A stretch of 64,000 nt of DNA from contig NZ_LQXO02000042.1 in NCBI RefSeq assembly GCF_001639065.2, forward strand, positions 62,001-126,000, in the 5' to 3' direction. The notes beneath the pieces were generated by a model. The model was given only the letters and a program-made list of their open reading frames with translations, did not search any database and was not told the origin of the DNA. This DNA is from Vibrio barjaei. GTDB taxonomy: Bacteria > Pseudomonadota > Gammaproteobacteria > Enterobacterales > Vibrionaceae. Below are positions 53,775 through 62,102 of this stretch, in pieces (position 1 is the first letter of the stretch; each line of letters starts with the position of its first letter). A program made the translations under genes and the position numbers.

Positions 53775-54632
53775 TTATGCTTGCTCACCTTTCACATCAA
53801 ACTCAATCTTCTCCGCCCCAGTAAACACTTGGAAGCGTAATCCCTTGGCTCGAGCAATGGTGGTAATACCAAATTGTTTAGCAAGGTCTAAGCCCATTTG
53901 AGTTACGCCAGAGCGAGATAACAGGACTGGAATACCCATCTGTGCCACTTTGATAACCATCTCTGAGGTCAAACGTCCTGTGGTGTAGAAAATCTTGTCC
54001 TCACCAGTTTCTTGATTAATCCACATTTCACCAGCGAGTGTGTCTACGGCATTGTGTCGACCAACATCTTCAACGAAAGACAGTACTTTATCTTGTTGGC
54101 AGATAGCACATCCGTGAACGGCCCCCGCTTTTTTGTAGGTGTCGTTGTAGTGCGTTAGTGCTTCTAAAGTCGCATAGATTTGTGACTGTTTTAGAGGCGT
54201 TTGCGGAACTTGATAACCTTCGAGCTGTTTCATCACATTGCCGTACATTGTGCCTTGACCACAACCTGAAGTGACGGTTTTTTTCTTCAACGCTTCGTCG
54301 AGGAAGTCGGTATTTTCTTTGGTAATGACGGCAGCAGAGTGAGTTTCCCAGTCGATTATCAGTGATTCAATGGCATCAGGGTCCGACAAGAAACCTTGGT
54401 TTTTCAGATACCCCAGGACTAATGAGTCTGGTCTTGAGCCAAGAGTCATAAGAGTGACGATCTCTTTCCAGTTCAACATAACGGTAAGAGGTCGTTCACA
54501 GGCAATCTGTTTGGTTAGCTTTTCTCCATATTCGTCATAGACATCGACTTCAATGGTCTGTAGGGGATTTTCGCTTGTTCTAATAATGTTGGGTTTAACC
54601 ACGCGTTTATCCTTTTTGTTGGTCGCTAGCAT
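53775..54632 (-). CDS. fdhD: FdhD, formate dehydrogenase sulfurtransferase
   Basis: The protein of about 285 residues has the FdhD motifs LNWKEIVTLMTLGSRPDSLV, TSGCGQGTMYG, and AVHGCAICQQDKVLSFVEDV with the CxxC that carries the sulfur. VGRHNAVDTLAGEMW and FYTTGRLTSEMV follow. FdhD passes sulfur to the bis-MGD cofactor of formate dehydrogenase, which is needed for activity. The ATG at 54632 is preferred, but no good ribosome-binding site is visible, so a start between 54683 and 54632 is open. It is divergent from the DUF3305 gene. Confidence 0.93.
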   Translation of the reverse strand: MLATNKKDKRVVKPNIIRTSENPLQTIEVDVYDEYGEKLTKQIACERPLTVMLNWKEIVTLMTLGSRPDSLVLGYLKNQGFLSDPDAIESLIIDWETHSAAVITKENTDFLDEALKKKTVTSGCGQGTMYGNVMKQLEGYQVPQTPLKQSQIYATLEALTHYNDTYKKAGAVHGCAICQQDKVLSFVEDVGRHNAVDTLAGEMWINQETGEDKIFYTTGRLTSEMVIKVAQMGIPVLLSRSGVTQMGLDLAKQFGITTIARAKGLRFQVFTGAEKIEFDVKGEQA

Positions 54633-54705
54633 GAGGCTATTGGCTTGATTATTGCTAAGATTGATTAAGTAAGCAAATACCAAACGCTAAAATTAGGGAC
54701 ATGAA

Positions 54706-55197
54706 ATGCATCCAGAATCACCTGAATCCATTCCTAACCAAGATTCTTTGGTAGACGGTCTGATTGTCGAGAAAAACGAGCATCAATGGCCGCTACAAAT
54801 CGATCTTTCCATCGTTGAAAAACAAGTGGGTCGCTGGACGACAACACAGCGAGAACTCGATGGATTTAAATTAGAAGTTACGGATATCAGCAAGCCTCAT
54901 GCCACTTTGGAGCTTTATCGCGACGAGCGTACTGATTACCGATTTAACTTGAGCTCGCAAAATCCAATGTTGTTCGTTGTTTTAGATTCACATGAGGAAA
55001 CCAGTTTAACGCCAATTATGGTTACGGCTTCACAGGCAGTTGCTGGCTCATTTATGGACGGCGACTATCTTGTGTTGTCAAAACCAATACCATTACCCAT
55101 TCAAGCTTGGATGGAAGCTTTCATAGGTCGTCATGGAGAGTTATTGGAAGTGAGACGTAAAAAGCGTAAAGGAGCGGGGCGTTCAAGTGGCCAGTAG
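54706..55197 (+). CDS. DUF3305 protein, formate dehydrogenase accessory
   Basis: The 163-residue cytosolic protein has a beta-rich DUF3305 domain: WPLQIDLSIVEKQVGRWTTT, TDYRFNLSSQNPMLFVVLD, then LTPIMVTASQAVAGSFMDGD. A basic tail follows. The domain is known almost only from formate dehydrogenase clusters and its role is not defined. The ATG follows AGGGAC. It overlaps the DUF3306 gene by 11 bp. Confidence 0.85.
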   Translation: MHPESPESIPNQDSLVDGLIVEKNEHQWPLQIDLSIVEKQVGRWTTTQRELDGFKLEVTDISKPHATLELYRDERTDYRFNLSSQNPMLFVVLDSHEETSLTPIMVTASQAVAGSFMDGDYLVLSKPIPLPIQAWMEAFIGRHGELLEVRRKKRKGAGRSSGQ

Positions 55198-55777
55198 TTT
55201 TCTATCACGTTGGTCGCAGCGTAAGCTCGACGAGAATAAAGACGAATTAGAGCTCGACGCATTGCCAGAAAGCAATGAAGTTGATGCGGTCTCTGAGGGT
55301 AACGCAGAGTCAGAAGTTGAGCGAGAGCAAGCAGAACATGAAGAGTGCAGTTCGGAAGGTGAAAAGTCGCTCGATTCTGAGGTTCCTGAGAAACCCGAAG
55401 AGCTTTCAGTCTCTCAATTACTGGCTAATCCAGAGGTAGATAAAGCTGTCAAAAAGGCAGCACTGCGTAAGATGTTCATGAGTCCTGAATATAATGTTGT
55501 AGATGGACTCAACGATTACGACCATGATTATTCAGCGGTAAAACCGTTGGCGTCTGATGTGGCTGAAACATTGCGTGGCTGGATAAAAAATGTGGCGGAT
55601 GAGACAGAGTCTGAAGAGCCAGTTGCTTCAGTTCAACCTGAACAAGACGACAAAGACATCGAAGCTCTACACACAGAAACTGAAGGGCAGGATGATATAG
55701 AGAAGTCTGAGGCGGATGCAGATTATTTCGACAACCAAGGTTTTGATGACCACGAACCAAATGACAAGACTTCGTAA
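55187..55777 (+). CDS. DUF3306 acidic protein, formate dehydrogenase accessory
   Basis: The 196-residue protein begins SSFLSRWSQRKLDENKDELE. Its only conserved block is LRKMFMSPEYNVVDGLNDYD, typical of DUF3306. Everything else is low-complexity and strongly acidic, so most of it is probably disordered. It starts at GTG, overlapping DUF3305, so translation is coupled. Its occurrence with formate dehydrogenase suggests a maturation or metal-handling role, which is inference. Confidence 0.85.
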   Translation: MASSFLSRWSQRKLDENKDELELDALPESNEVDAVSEGNAESEVEREQAEHEECSSEGEKSLDSEVPEKPEELSVSQLLANPEVDKAVKKAALRKMFMSPEYNVVDGLNDYDHDYSAVKPLASDVAETLRGWIKNVADETESEEPVASVQPEQDDKDIEALHTETEGQDDIEKSEADADYFDNQGFDDHEPNDKTS

Positions 55778-55788
55778 TCAATTGATTA
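55775..55788. repeat. Perfect 14-bp palindrome containing an IHF-like sequence
   Basis: TAATCAATTGATTA overlaps the DUF3306 stop codon. It contains AATCAATTGATTA, which fits the IHF consensus WATCAANNNNTTR. It lies upstream of the operators rather than between them and the promoter, which is unusual for a sigma-54 looping site. Confidence 0.35.
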
Positions 55789-55884
55789 TGAGACAAAATT
55801 TACCACACAAAATATAGGTACATTTTGTCTCATAATATTTTCTCACCAAATGAGACATTTTGTCTCACGCGACATTTCTCCCTA
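55789..55884. promoter_or_regulatory. Operator array upstream of the formate dehydrogenase operon
   Basis: TGAGACATTTTGTCTCA (55851-55867) is a perfect match to TGNGACA-N3-TGTCNCA. AGGTACATTTTGTCTCA (55816-55832) and TGAGACAAAATTTACCA (55789-55805) have one perfect arm and one decayed arm each. A further left arm CGCGACATTT starts at 55868. The strongest site is centred about 115 bp upstream of the predicted start. These are the same dyads found upstream of tupA, so the same enhancer-binding regulator is likely. Confidence 0.75.
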
Positions 55885-55907
55885 ATTTTCCCAATGGTAT
55901 TTAAGCT

Positions 55908-55931
55908 AATTTACTAATAAATCAGTAAATT
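55908..55931. repeat. Inverted repeat between operators and the sigma-54 promoter
   Basis: AATTTACT and AGTAAATT form perfect 8-bp arms around an 8-nt spacer. It lies in the looping region just before the promoter. It could be a binding site for another regulator or an end of an upstream transcript. Confidence 0.4.
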
Positions 55932-55946
55932 TGGCTTTTGTACGAG

Positions 55947-55963
55947 TTGGAACAGATATTGCA
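55947..55963 (+). promoter_or_regulatory. Predicted sigma-54 promoter of the formate dehydrogenase operon
   Basis: TTGGAACAGATATTGCA has GG and GC separated by exactly ten bases and fits TTGGCAC-N5-TTGCA with one change in the -24 element. The predicted start of transcription is near 55974. It lies inside the longer open frame of the polyferredoxin gene, which therefore must start downstream at 56034. Confidence 0.75.
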
Positions 55964-56033
55964 AACAATGACATATGGTTCATATAAAACCAATAGCTAT
56001 GGAGCGTCAAGACTCCTGCACTGGAAGCAAGCA

Positions 56034-57695
56034 ATGATAAAACAACTATTACAACAATCGACGACTCAAAATGGGCGCGCCAGAAGTTTCGCGTTTGAAA
56101 ATACCGTTGAATTGTCGAATCTCATACCACCCACTGTGAGTTATGAAAGTCACGGTGATACATTAATCGTTGGTCCTACTGCCATCATAACAAGTACCGC
56201 TGAGCAGCTGTCTACTATGCATTCAGTCACTTTGTTATCGACAGATGGAGAACCATCGGACAACGGTAATCTCTATTACGCCGACAGTATCGAAATTTCC
56301 GGGTTTCTCGGAACCTTCAGTGTCCACATTCAAAATAATCAATCAGCGGTTAATCTTGCTGAAGTCTCTATTGGCCGTGATGTGTTTGATGTGGTTCTGG
56401 ACTTATCTCTGAATGGCTGTATGTCGGAAGAAGTGCCTGTCCCGGGTTATTATCCAGTGGGGCGCGGGTATCCTAAACTTGCTGATGCTCTGGAGGAAAT
56501 ACCAGGGCTAATGGGCACATTTGATAAGCCAAAGTTCTTTCGACTTAATACGGATTTGTGCGCGCATAGCTCTCGAGGCATTAAAGGCTGCGAGCGTTGC
56601 GTGAATGCATGTCCAGCAGGTGCATTAAGTAGTGAAGGTAATGATAAGATCGGCCATAAGATCGAAATTAACCCTTACCTATGCCAAGGCGTTGGAACTT
56701 GTGCAACCGCTTGTCCAACCGAAGCCATTCACTATGCGCTGCCAACCCCTCAGGAGACGCAGAAGTTTATCGAACGAACGCTTGCTAACTACCATAGCCA
56801 AGGTGGTGAAAAAGCGATTGTCCTTATCTGCAGCTCTCGCCACGAGTCCTACAACGTTATGGCCTTGAATGTCCTTCCAGACAATGTAATTCCCGTTGTT
56901 GTCGAAGAATTACCTTCTGTGGGTATCGATACTTGGTTTGCAGCCTTGGTAAATGGCGCAACACAAGTGTTGTTTGCTGCTAGTAAGCATATGCCGGAAA
57001 CGATTCAAACGGTGTTAAATCGCGAAGTGGGTATGGCTCAGCAACTGCTTGATAGTTTGGGTTTGGCCCGTGAAACCATCGACATTCTTTATCTTGAGTC
57101 TTTAAGAGAAGGGCTTCCGACTCTTACCGAAGAAGATCTTGGTCTTAGACTCGGTGATATTCAAGGTGATAAAAGGGCGCGTTTGTACCACGCTCTTGAT
57201 GCCTTAGTAGAACAGCGCCAAGTCGAACAGAGCATCTTGCCACTACCAACGACCGCACCATACGGCACTGTAGAGTGTGCCACAGACAAATGTACGTTAT
57301 GTATGGCCTGTGTGGCCGTGTGCCCAACAAAAGCATTACACAACGATGGTGATCGACCAGCCTTAGACTTTATAGAACAAGATTGTATTCAGTGTGGCAT
57401 GTGTGAAAAAGCCTGTCCTGAATCTGCTCTGTCGTTGACCCAACGTATCAATTGGGACAGTGAATCCCGCCGCTCAGCTGTGGCGCTTCATGAAGAAAAA
57501 GCGGCCGAATGCCTGCGCTGCGGTAAACCATTTGCTCCTCAATCCATGATAACCATGCTACAAGATAAGTTACGCGGTCACTCGCATTTTGATAATGAAG
57601 AATCATTAAGACGTATCGCTATGTGTGAAGACTGCCGAGTGGTCGATGTGTTTGAAAGCATGGCAGAAAACCCATCTGAGCAACTGAAATACTAG
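56034..57695 (+). CDS. Multi-cluster 4Fe-4S protein of the formate dehydrogenase operon
   Basis: The protein of about 553 residues has four ferredoxin-type motifs: CERCVNACPAG, CQGVGTCATACPTEAI, CTLCMACVAVCPTKAL and CIQCGMCEKACPESAL. A C-terminal pair CLRCGKPF and CEDCR could bind another metal. Between the second and third motifs is a domain beginning KAIVLICSSRHESYNV, reminiscent of HdrA/MvhD-type electron-transfer modules. It probably passes electrons or aids assembly. The ATG at 56034 has GGAAG 6 bp upstream and lies 60 bp after the predicted transcript start; the upstream TTG at 55938 precedes that start. Confidence 0.88.
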   Translation: MIKQLLQQSTTQNGRARSFAFENTVELSNLIPPTVSYESHGDTLIVGPTAIITSTAEQLSTMHSVTLLSTDGEPSDNGNLYYADSIEISGFLGTFSVHIQNNQSAVNLAEVSIGRDVFDVVLDLSLNGCMSEEVPVPGYYPVGRGYPKLADALEEIPGLMGTFDKPKFFRLNTDLCAHSSRGIKGCERCVNACPAGALSSEGNDKIGHKIEINPYLCQGVGTCATACPTEAIHYALPTPQETQKFIERTLANYHSQGGEKAIVLICSSRHESYNVMALNVLPDNVIPVVVEELPSVGIDTWFAALVNGATQVLFAASKHMPETIQTVLNREVGMAQQLLDSLGLARETIDILYLESLREGLPTLTEEDLGLRLGDIQGDKRARLYHALDALVEQRQVEQSILPLPTTAPYGTVECATDKCTLCMACVAVCPTKALHNDGDRPALDFIEQDCIQCGMCEKACPESALSLTQRINWDSESRRSAVALHEEKAAECLRCGKPFAPQSMITMLQDKLRGHSHFDNEESLRRIAMCEDCRVVDVFESMAENPSEQLKY

Positions 57696-57701
57696 GAAGA
57701 A

Positions 57702-58331
57702 ATGTCAATGGATAACGAATACAACGAGCTTAGAAGTGACATTTATTTGCTTATCTCAACGCTTTGTCGTGGAGCACCAGAACGTGAAACGATCGATTTT
57801 CTATCGTCCTTAGAAATCGAAGTTGGGATCAATCAAATGACCGCGGCTTGGGAACTACTTTCTAAAGCCGCTCAAAAAGCTGAAGTCAGTGCTTTAGAAG
57901 ATGAATATCAAGATTTGTTTATAGGAGTAGGAAGAGGTGAGGTTGTCCCTTTCGCCTCTTGGCACCTGACAGGTTCTTTGATGGAGAAGCCTTTAGCACT
58001 AATTAGACACGACCTCAATCAACTGGGTTTGGAGCGAGATGAATCCGTCAAAGAGCCGGAAGATCATATCTCAGCAATCAGTGAAGTGATGGCGTATTTG
58101 ATCAGTCAAAACCAAGAAGAGCAAGCGAAGACGTTTTTCAATAAGCACCTTTCTCCTTGGTATCAAGATTTGTGTAGACAGATAGATTGCGCAAAAAGTG
58201 CGCAGTTTTACCGAGCTGTTTCTACACTTATGGAAGCGTTTTTCGATGTGGAGCAGGTGAAATATGCTGAAAGCATAAGCTCTACGCAGACGAAAATGAA
58301 GATAGACGTTAAGAACATAACCACGAAGTAA
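57702..58331 (+). CDS. TorD/DmsD family molybdoenzyme chaperone
   Basis: The 209-residue helical protein has the TorD-family core EDEYQDLFIGVGRGEVVPFA, followed by SWHLTGSLMEKPLALIRHDL and PEDHISAISEVMAYLI. Such chaperones bind the Tat signal or apoprotein of molybdoenzymes until the cofactor is inserted. The partner is most likely the alpha subunit two genes downstream. It follows the 4Fe-4S gene by 6 bp. The start is ATG 57702 or 57708, both near AGGAAG. Confidence 0.9.
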   Translation: MSMDNEYNELRSDIYLLISTLCRGAPERETIDFLSSLEIEVGINQMTAAWELLSKAAQKAEVSALEDEYQDLFIGVGRGEVVPFASWHLTGSLMEKPLALIRHDLNQLGLERDESVKEPEDHISAISEVMAYLISQNQEEQAKTFFNKHLSPWYQDLCRQIDCAKSAQFYRAVSTLMEAFFDVEQVKYAESISSTQTKMKIDVKNITTK

Positions 58332-58387
58332 TGTCCGCGAACTAGAGATGCCATCTCACGGATAGGCATCCACTCAGGGAGCAATAT

Positions 58388-58606
58388 ATGAGCAAAGCAA
58401 AACAAAACGGCGAACAGCCACAACTTAATGAAGGTCGCAGAAATCTCTTAAAGGGATTGACAACAGCGGCTGTAGCCGGAGCCGTAATTTCTGGCACTGC
58501 GAAAGCAGCAACAAATACTGAACTTGTTGATGTTAAGCAGGATGACCAAAACAAAAGTGGTTATCGTGAAACGCAACACGTCAAAGACTATTACGACACA
58601 CTCTAG
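58388..58606 (+). CDS. Small twin-arginine protein of formate dehydrogenase clusters
   Basis: The 72-residue protein carries a twin-arginine motif (EGRRNLLKGLTTAAVAGAVI) and a hydrophobic helix. A short polar tail ends GYRETQHVKDYYDTL. This is the protein known from formate dehydrogenase operons as the region's Tat target. It lacks cofactor ligands. It probably becomes part of, or guides, the exported enzyme. It ends 9 bp before the alpha subunit gene. Confidence 0.88.
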   Translation: MSKAKQNGEQPQLNEGRRNLLKGLTTAAVAGAVISGTAKAATNTELVDVKQDDQNKSGYRETQHVKDYYDTL

Positions 58607-58615
58607 GAGCTTCTC

Positions 58616-61471
58616 ATGAAATTGACCAAACGCTCCGAGAGCGTCAGCAAAAATGAAAACAAGTTAGGTCTAAGCCGCCGAGCTTTCATGCGTAATTCAT
58701 CCATTGCAGCTGGTGGTTTAGCAGCAGGTGCCTATGCGTTTGCGCCAGGAATGATTAAAAAAGCCGAAGCGAAAGAAGTGCCAATCGATGCGAAAACAGA
58801 AGTAAAACGTACTATCTGTTCTCACTGCTCGGTAGGTTGCGGTGTATACGCAGAAGTTCAAAATGGCGTTTGGACCGGTCAAGAACCAGCTTTTGATCAC
58901 CCTTTTAACGCCGGCGGTCACTGTGCGAAAGGCGCAGCTTTGCGTGAGCACGGACATGGCGAACGTCGTCTAAAATACCCAATGGTGTTGGAAGGCGGTA
59001 AGTGGAAAAAGCTCTCTTGGGACGAAGCTATCGAACAGATTGGTAACAAGGTCCTTGAGATCCGTAAAGAGTCGGGCCCTGACTCGGTTTATTGGTTGGG
59101 CAGTGCCAAGCACAACAATGAACAAGCCTATATGTTCAGAAAGATGGCATCGCTTTGGGGGACGAATAACGTCGACCACCAAGCCCGTATTTGTCACTCT
59201 ACAACTGTATCGGGTGTTGCAAACACTTGGGGTTATGGTGCGATGACGAACTCTTTCAATGACATGCATAACTGTAAATCAATGCTGTTCATTGGTTCTA
59301 ATCCAGCAGAAGCACACCCTGTTGCAATGCAGCACATTCTGATCGCCAAAGAAAAGAATGGATGTAAGATTGTGGTTGCGGATCCTCGTCGAACCCGAAC
59401 GGCTGCAAAATCTGATCATTATTGCTCACTGCGTCCGGGTACCGACGTAGCGTTCATCTGGGGTATTTTGTGGCATGTCTTTGAGAACAACTGGGAAGAC
59501 AAAGAGTTTATTCGCCAACGTGTATTTGGTATGGACGAAATCCGTACGGAAGTCGCGAAATGGAATCCAAAAGAAGTAGAACGTGTAACAGGTGTGAGTG
59601 AAGCAGATGTCTACAAAGCTGCGAAGATCCTGTCTGAAAACCGTCCGGGAAGCATCATTTGGTGTATGGGTGGTACTCAACATACGACGGGCAACAACAA
59701 TACTCGTGCATACTGTGTTCTCGAGTTAGCGTTAGGTAATATCGGCCGTTCTGGCGGTGGTGCCAACATCTTCCGTGGTCACGATAACGTTCAAGGCGCA
59801 ACAGACCTAGGTGTACTATCTCATACGTTACCCGGCTATTACGGTCTAGCAGACGGTTCCTGGAAACACTGGGCTAAAGTATGGGATGTTGACTATGAAT
59901 GGATTAAAGAACGTTTTGACCAAAACGAGTATCGCGGCAAGAAACCGATGAACAACATGGGTATTCCTGTTTCTCGTTGGATTGATGGTGTCCTTGAAAA
60001 CAAAGACAACATCGAGCAAAACGATAATATTCGTGCAATGTTCTACTGGGGCCATGCGGTTAACTCGCAAACTCGTGGTGTTGAGATGCAAAAAGCAATG
60101 CAAAAACTCGACATGATGGTTATTGTTGACCCATATCCAACACACGCTGCGGTTATGAATAACCGTACTGATGGTGTGTATCTTCTGCCAGCAACGACGC
60201 AGTTTGAAACTCACGGCTCAGTAACAGCATCAAACCGTTCACTTCAGTGGCGTGACCAAGTCATTGAACCTCTGTTCGATTCAAAACCAGACCATGAGAT
60301 CATGTACCTTCTGACTAAGAAGCTTGGTTTTGAGCAGCAGTTATTTAAGAACATTAAAGTCGAAAATAACCAGCCAAACATTGAAGACATTACTCGTGAA
60401 TTCAATAAAGGCATGTGGACCATTGGCTATACCGGTCAAAGCCCAGAGCGTTTGAAACTGCATCAACAAAACTGGCATACCTTCCACAAGACCTCCTTGG
60501 AGGCCGAAGGCGGTCCTATCAATGGTGAAACCTATGGTCTTCCATGGCCATGTTGGGGTACACCTGAAATGAAACACCCAGGTACTCATATTCTTTATGA
60601 TACATCGAAACCTGTGGCGCAAGGTGGTGGTAACTTCAGAGCTCGATTTGGTGTGGAATTTGAAGGAAAGAGCTTGCTTGCAGAAGACAGTTACTCTCTG
60701 GGTTGTGAACTTGAAGATGGCTATCCAGAGTTCAGCGACAAGCTTATTAAACAACTGGGTTGGTGGGGCGATCTAACACCGGAAGAGCAAGCCGCTGCAG
60801 AAGGCAAAAACTGGAAGACCGACCTATCTGGTGGTATCCAGCGCGTTGCGATTAAGCATGGTTGTATGCCATTTGGTAATGCTAAAGCTCGTACAATTGT
60901 TTGGACTTTCCCTGACCGTGTTCCTTTGCACCGTGAGCCTCTTTACACGCCAAGACGTGATCTTGTTGTTGACTACCCAACATGGGATGACAGCGAATCA
61001 ATCTACCGTCTACCAACCATGTATAAGTCGATTCAGGATCAGGACAAATCGGAAGAGTACCCAATCGTACTGACTTCTGGGCGTTTGGTTGAATACGAAG
61101 GTGGTGGGGAAGAAACACGTTCAAACCCGTGGCTAGCTGAACTACAACGTGAAATGTTTGTTGAGGTTAACCCTAAAGATGCTAATGACATCGGCTTTAA
61201 AGATGGTGACATGGTATGGGTTGAAGGTGCAGAGAAAGGACGAATCAAAGTCAAGGCGATGGTGACACCTCGTGTTAAACCAGGTTTGGCGTTTATTCCT
61301 TTCCACTTCGGCGGTAAGTTCCAAGGTGAAGATCTTCGTTCTAAATACCCTGAAGGTTGTGACCCTTACGTCATAGGTGAAGCAGCGAACACTGCAACAA
61401 CCTATGGTTATGATCCGGTGACTCAGATGCAAGAAACTAAAGTCACTCTCTGTAACATCACGAAAGCGTAA
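58616..61471 (+). CDS. fdhA: Formate dehydrogenase alpha subunit (molybdo/tungstopterin, Tat-exported)
   Basis: The 951-residue protein has a twin-arginine signal (LSRRAFMRNSSIAAGGLAAG). The N-terminal 4Fe-4S site is TICSHCSVGCGVYAEVQNG, with Cys68, 71, 75 and 103. The catalytic region is DHQARICHSTTVSGV, where Cys193 (codon TGT at 59192) stands at the position of selenocysteine in E. coli FdnG. The C-terminal MPT-binding domain is complete (PIVLTSGRLVEYEGGGEETR). It oxidises formate to CO2 in the periplasm, passing electrons to the beta and gamma subunits. A Cys-type enzyme needs no SECIS element. Confidence 0.95.
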   Translation: MKLTKRSESVSKNENKLGLSRRAFMRNSSIAAGGLAAGAYAFAPGMIKKAEAKEVPIDAKTEVKRTICSHCSVGCGVYAEVQNGVWTGQEPAFDHPFNAGGHCAKGAALREHGHGERRLKYPMVLEGGKWKKLSWDEAIEQIGNKVLEIRKESGPDSVYWLGSAKHNNEQAYMFRKMASLWGTNNVDHQARICHSTTVSGVANTWGYGAMTNSFNDMHNCKSMLFIGSNPAEAHPVAMQHILIAKEKNGCKIVVADPRRTRTAAKSDHYCSLRPGTDVAFIWGILWHVFENNWEDKEFIRQRVFGMDEIRTEVAKWNPKEVERVTGVSEADVYKAAKILSENRPGSIIWCMGGTQHTTGNNNTRAYCVLELALGNIGRSGGGANIFRGHDNVQGATDLGVLSHTLPGYYGLADGSWKHWAKVWDVDYEWIKERFDQNEYRGKKPMNNMGIPVSRWIDGVLENKDNIEQNDNIRAMFYWGHAVNSQTRGVEMQKAMQKLDMMVIVDPYPTHAAVMNNRTDGVYLLPATTQFETHGSVTASNRSLQWRDQVIEPLFDSKPDHEIMYLLTKKLGFEQQLFKNIKVENNQPNIEDITREFNKGMWTIGYTGQSPERLKLHQQNWHTFHKTSLEAEGGPINGETYGLPWPCWGTPEMKHPGTHILYDTSKPVAQGGGNFRARFGVEFEGKSLLAEDSYSLGCELEDGYPEFSDKLIKQLGWWGDLTPEEQAAAEGKNWKTDLSGGIQRVAIKHGCMPFGNAKARTIVWTFPDRVPLHREPLYTPRRDLVVDYPTWDDSESIYRLPTMYKSIQDQDKSEEYPIVLTSGRLVEYEGGGEETRSNPWLAELQREMFVEVNPKDANDIGFKDGDMVWVEGAEKGRIKVKAMVTPRVKPGLAFIPFHFGGKFQGEDLRSKYPEGCDPYVIGEAANTATTYGYDPVTQMQETKVTLCNITKA

Positions 61472-61482
61472 GGAGTCATAAG

Positions 61483-62091
61483 ATGGCTAGAATGAAATTC
61501 CTATGTGACACCAAGCGTTGTATCGAATGTAACGGTTGTGTCACTGCATGTAAAAATGAAAACGATGATGCGCTTGAGTGGGGCATCCAACGTAGACGTG
61601 TTGTTACGTTAAACGACGGTCTACCTGGTGAAAACTCAATATCAGTTGCGTGTATGCACTGTACAGACGCGCCATGTATGGCGGTGTGTCCAGCAGACTG
61701 TTTTGAGCATACCGAAGATGGCATCGTACTTCATAACAAAGACCTTTGTATCGGTTGTGGTTACTGCTTATTTGCATGCCCATTTGGTGCTCCGCAATTC
61801 CCGAAACAGGCGGCATTTGGCGAACGCGGTAAGATGGACAAATGTACATTCTGCGCTGGCGGTCCTGAAACAGAAGACAACTCTGAAGAGGAACGCGCAA
61901 AATACGGTGCTAACCGTATTGCAGAAGGTAAGTTGCCTATGTGTGCTGAATTGTGCTCAACAAAAGCATTGTTAGCGGGTGATGCAGAAAAAGTGTCTGA
62001 TATCTTCCGTCAACGTGTTGTAGAGCGCGGCGCTAAGAATGCTGGCTGGACTGACGGCAATGATCTGGCTTACGACGCAACGAAAAGCTAA
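61483..62091 (+). CDS. fdhB: Formate dehydrogenase iron-sulfur (beta) subunit
   Basis: The 202-residue protein has four Cys-rich ferredoxin motifs: CDTKRCIECNGCVTACKNEN, CMHCTDAPCMAVCPADCFEH, CIGCGYCLFACPFGAPQFPK and MDKCTFCAGG with a late PMCAELCSTKALL. These hold four [4Fe-4S] clusters that wire the alpha subunit to cytochrome b. The ATG follows AAGGAGTCATAAG. It is 11 bp after fdhA and its stop overlaps the gamma frame. Confidence 0.95.
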   Translation: MARMKFLCDTKRCIECNGCVTACKNENDDALEWGIQRRRVVTLNDGLPGENSISVACMHCTDAPCMAVCPADCFEHTEDGIVLHNKDLCIGCGYCLFACPFGAPQFPKQAAFGERGKMDKCTFCAGGPETEDNSEEERAKYGANRIAEGKLPMCAELCSTKALLAGDAEKVSDIFRQRVVERGAKNAGWTDGNDLAYDATKS

Positions 62092-62102
62092 TGGAGAGCT
62101 CT

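Noticed and set aside
60341..60754. 137-codon antisense frame inside the formate dehydrogenase alpha subunit gene
   Set aside because: It is a shadow of a highly conserved gene with no signal of its own.
58616..61471. Selenocysteine in the formate dehydrogenase alpha subunit
   Set aside because: The frame has no internal TGA and the catalytic position is a TGT cysteine codon.
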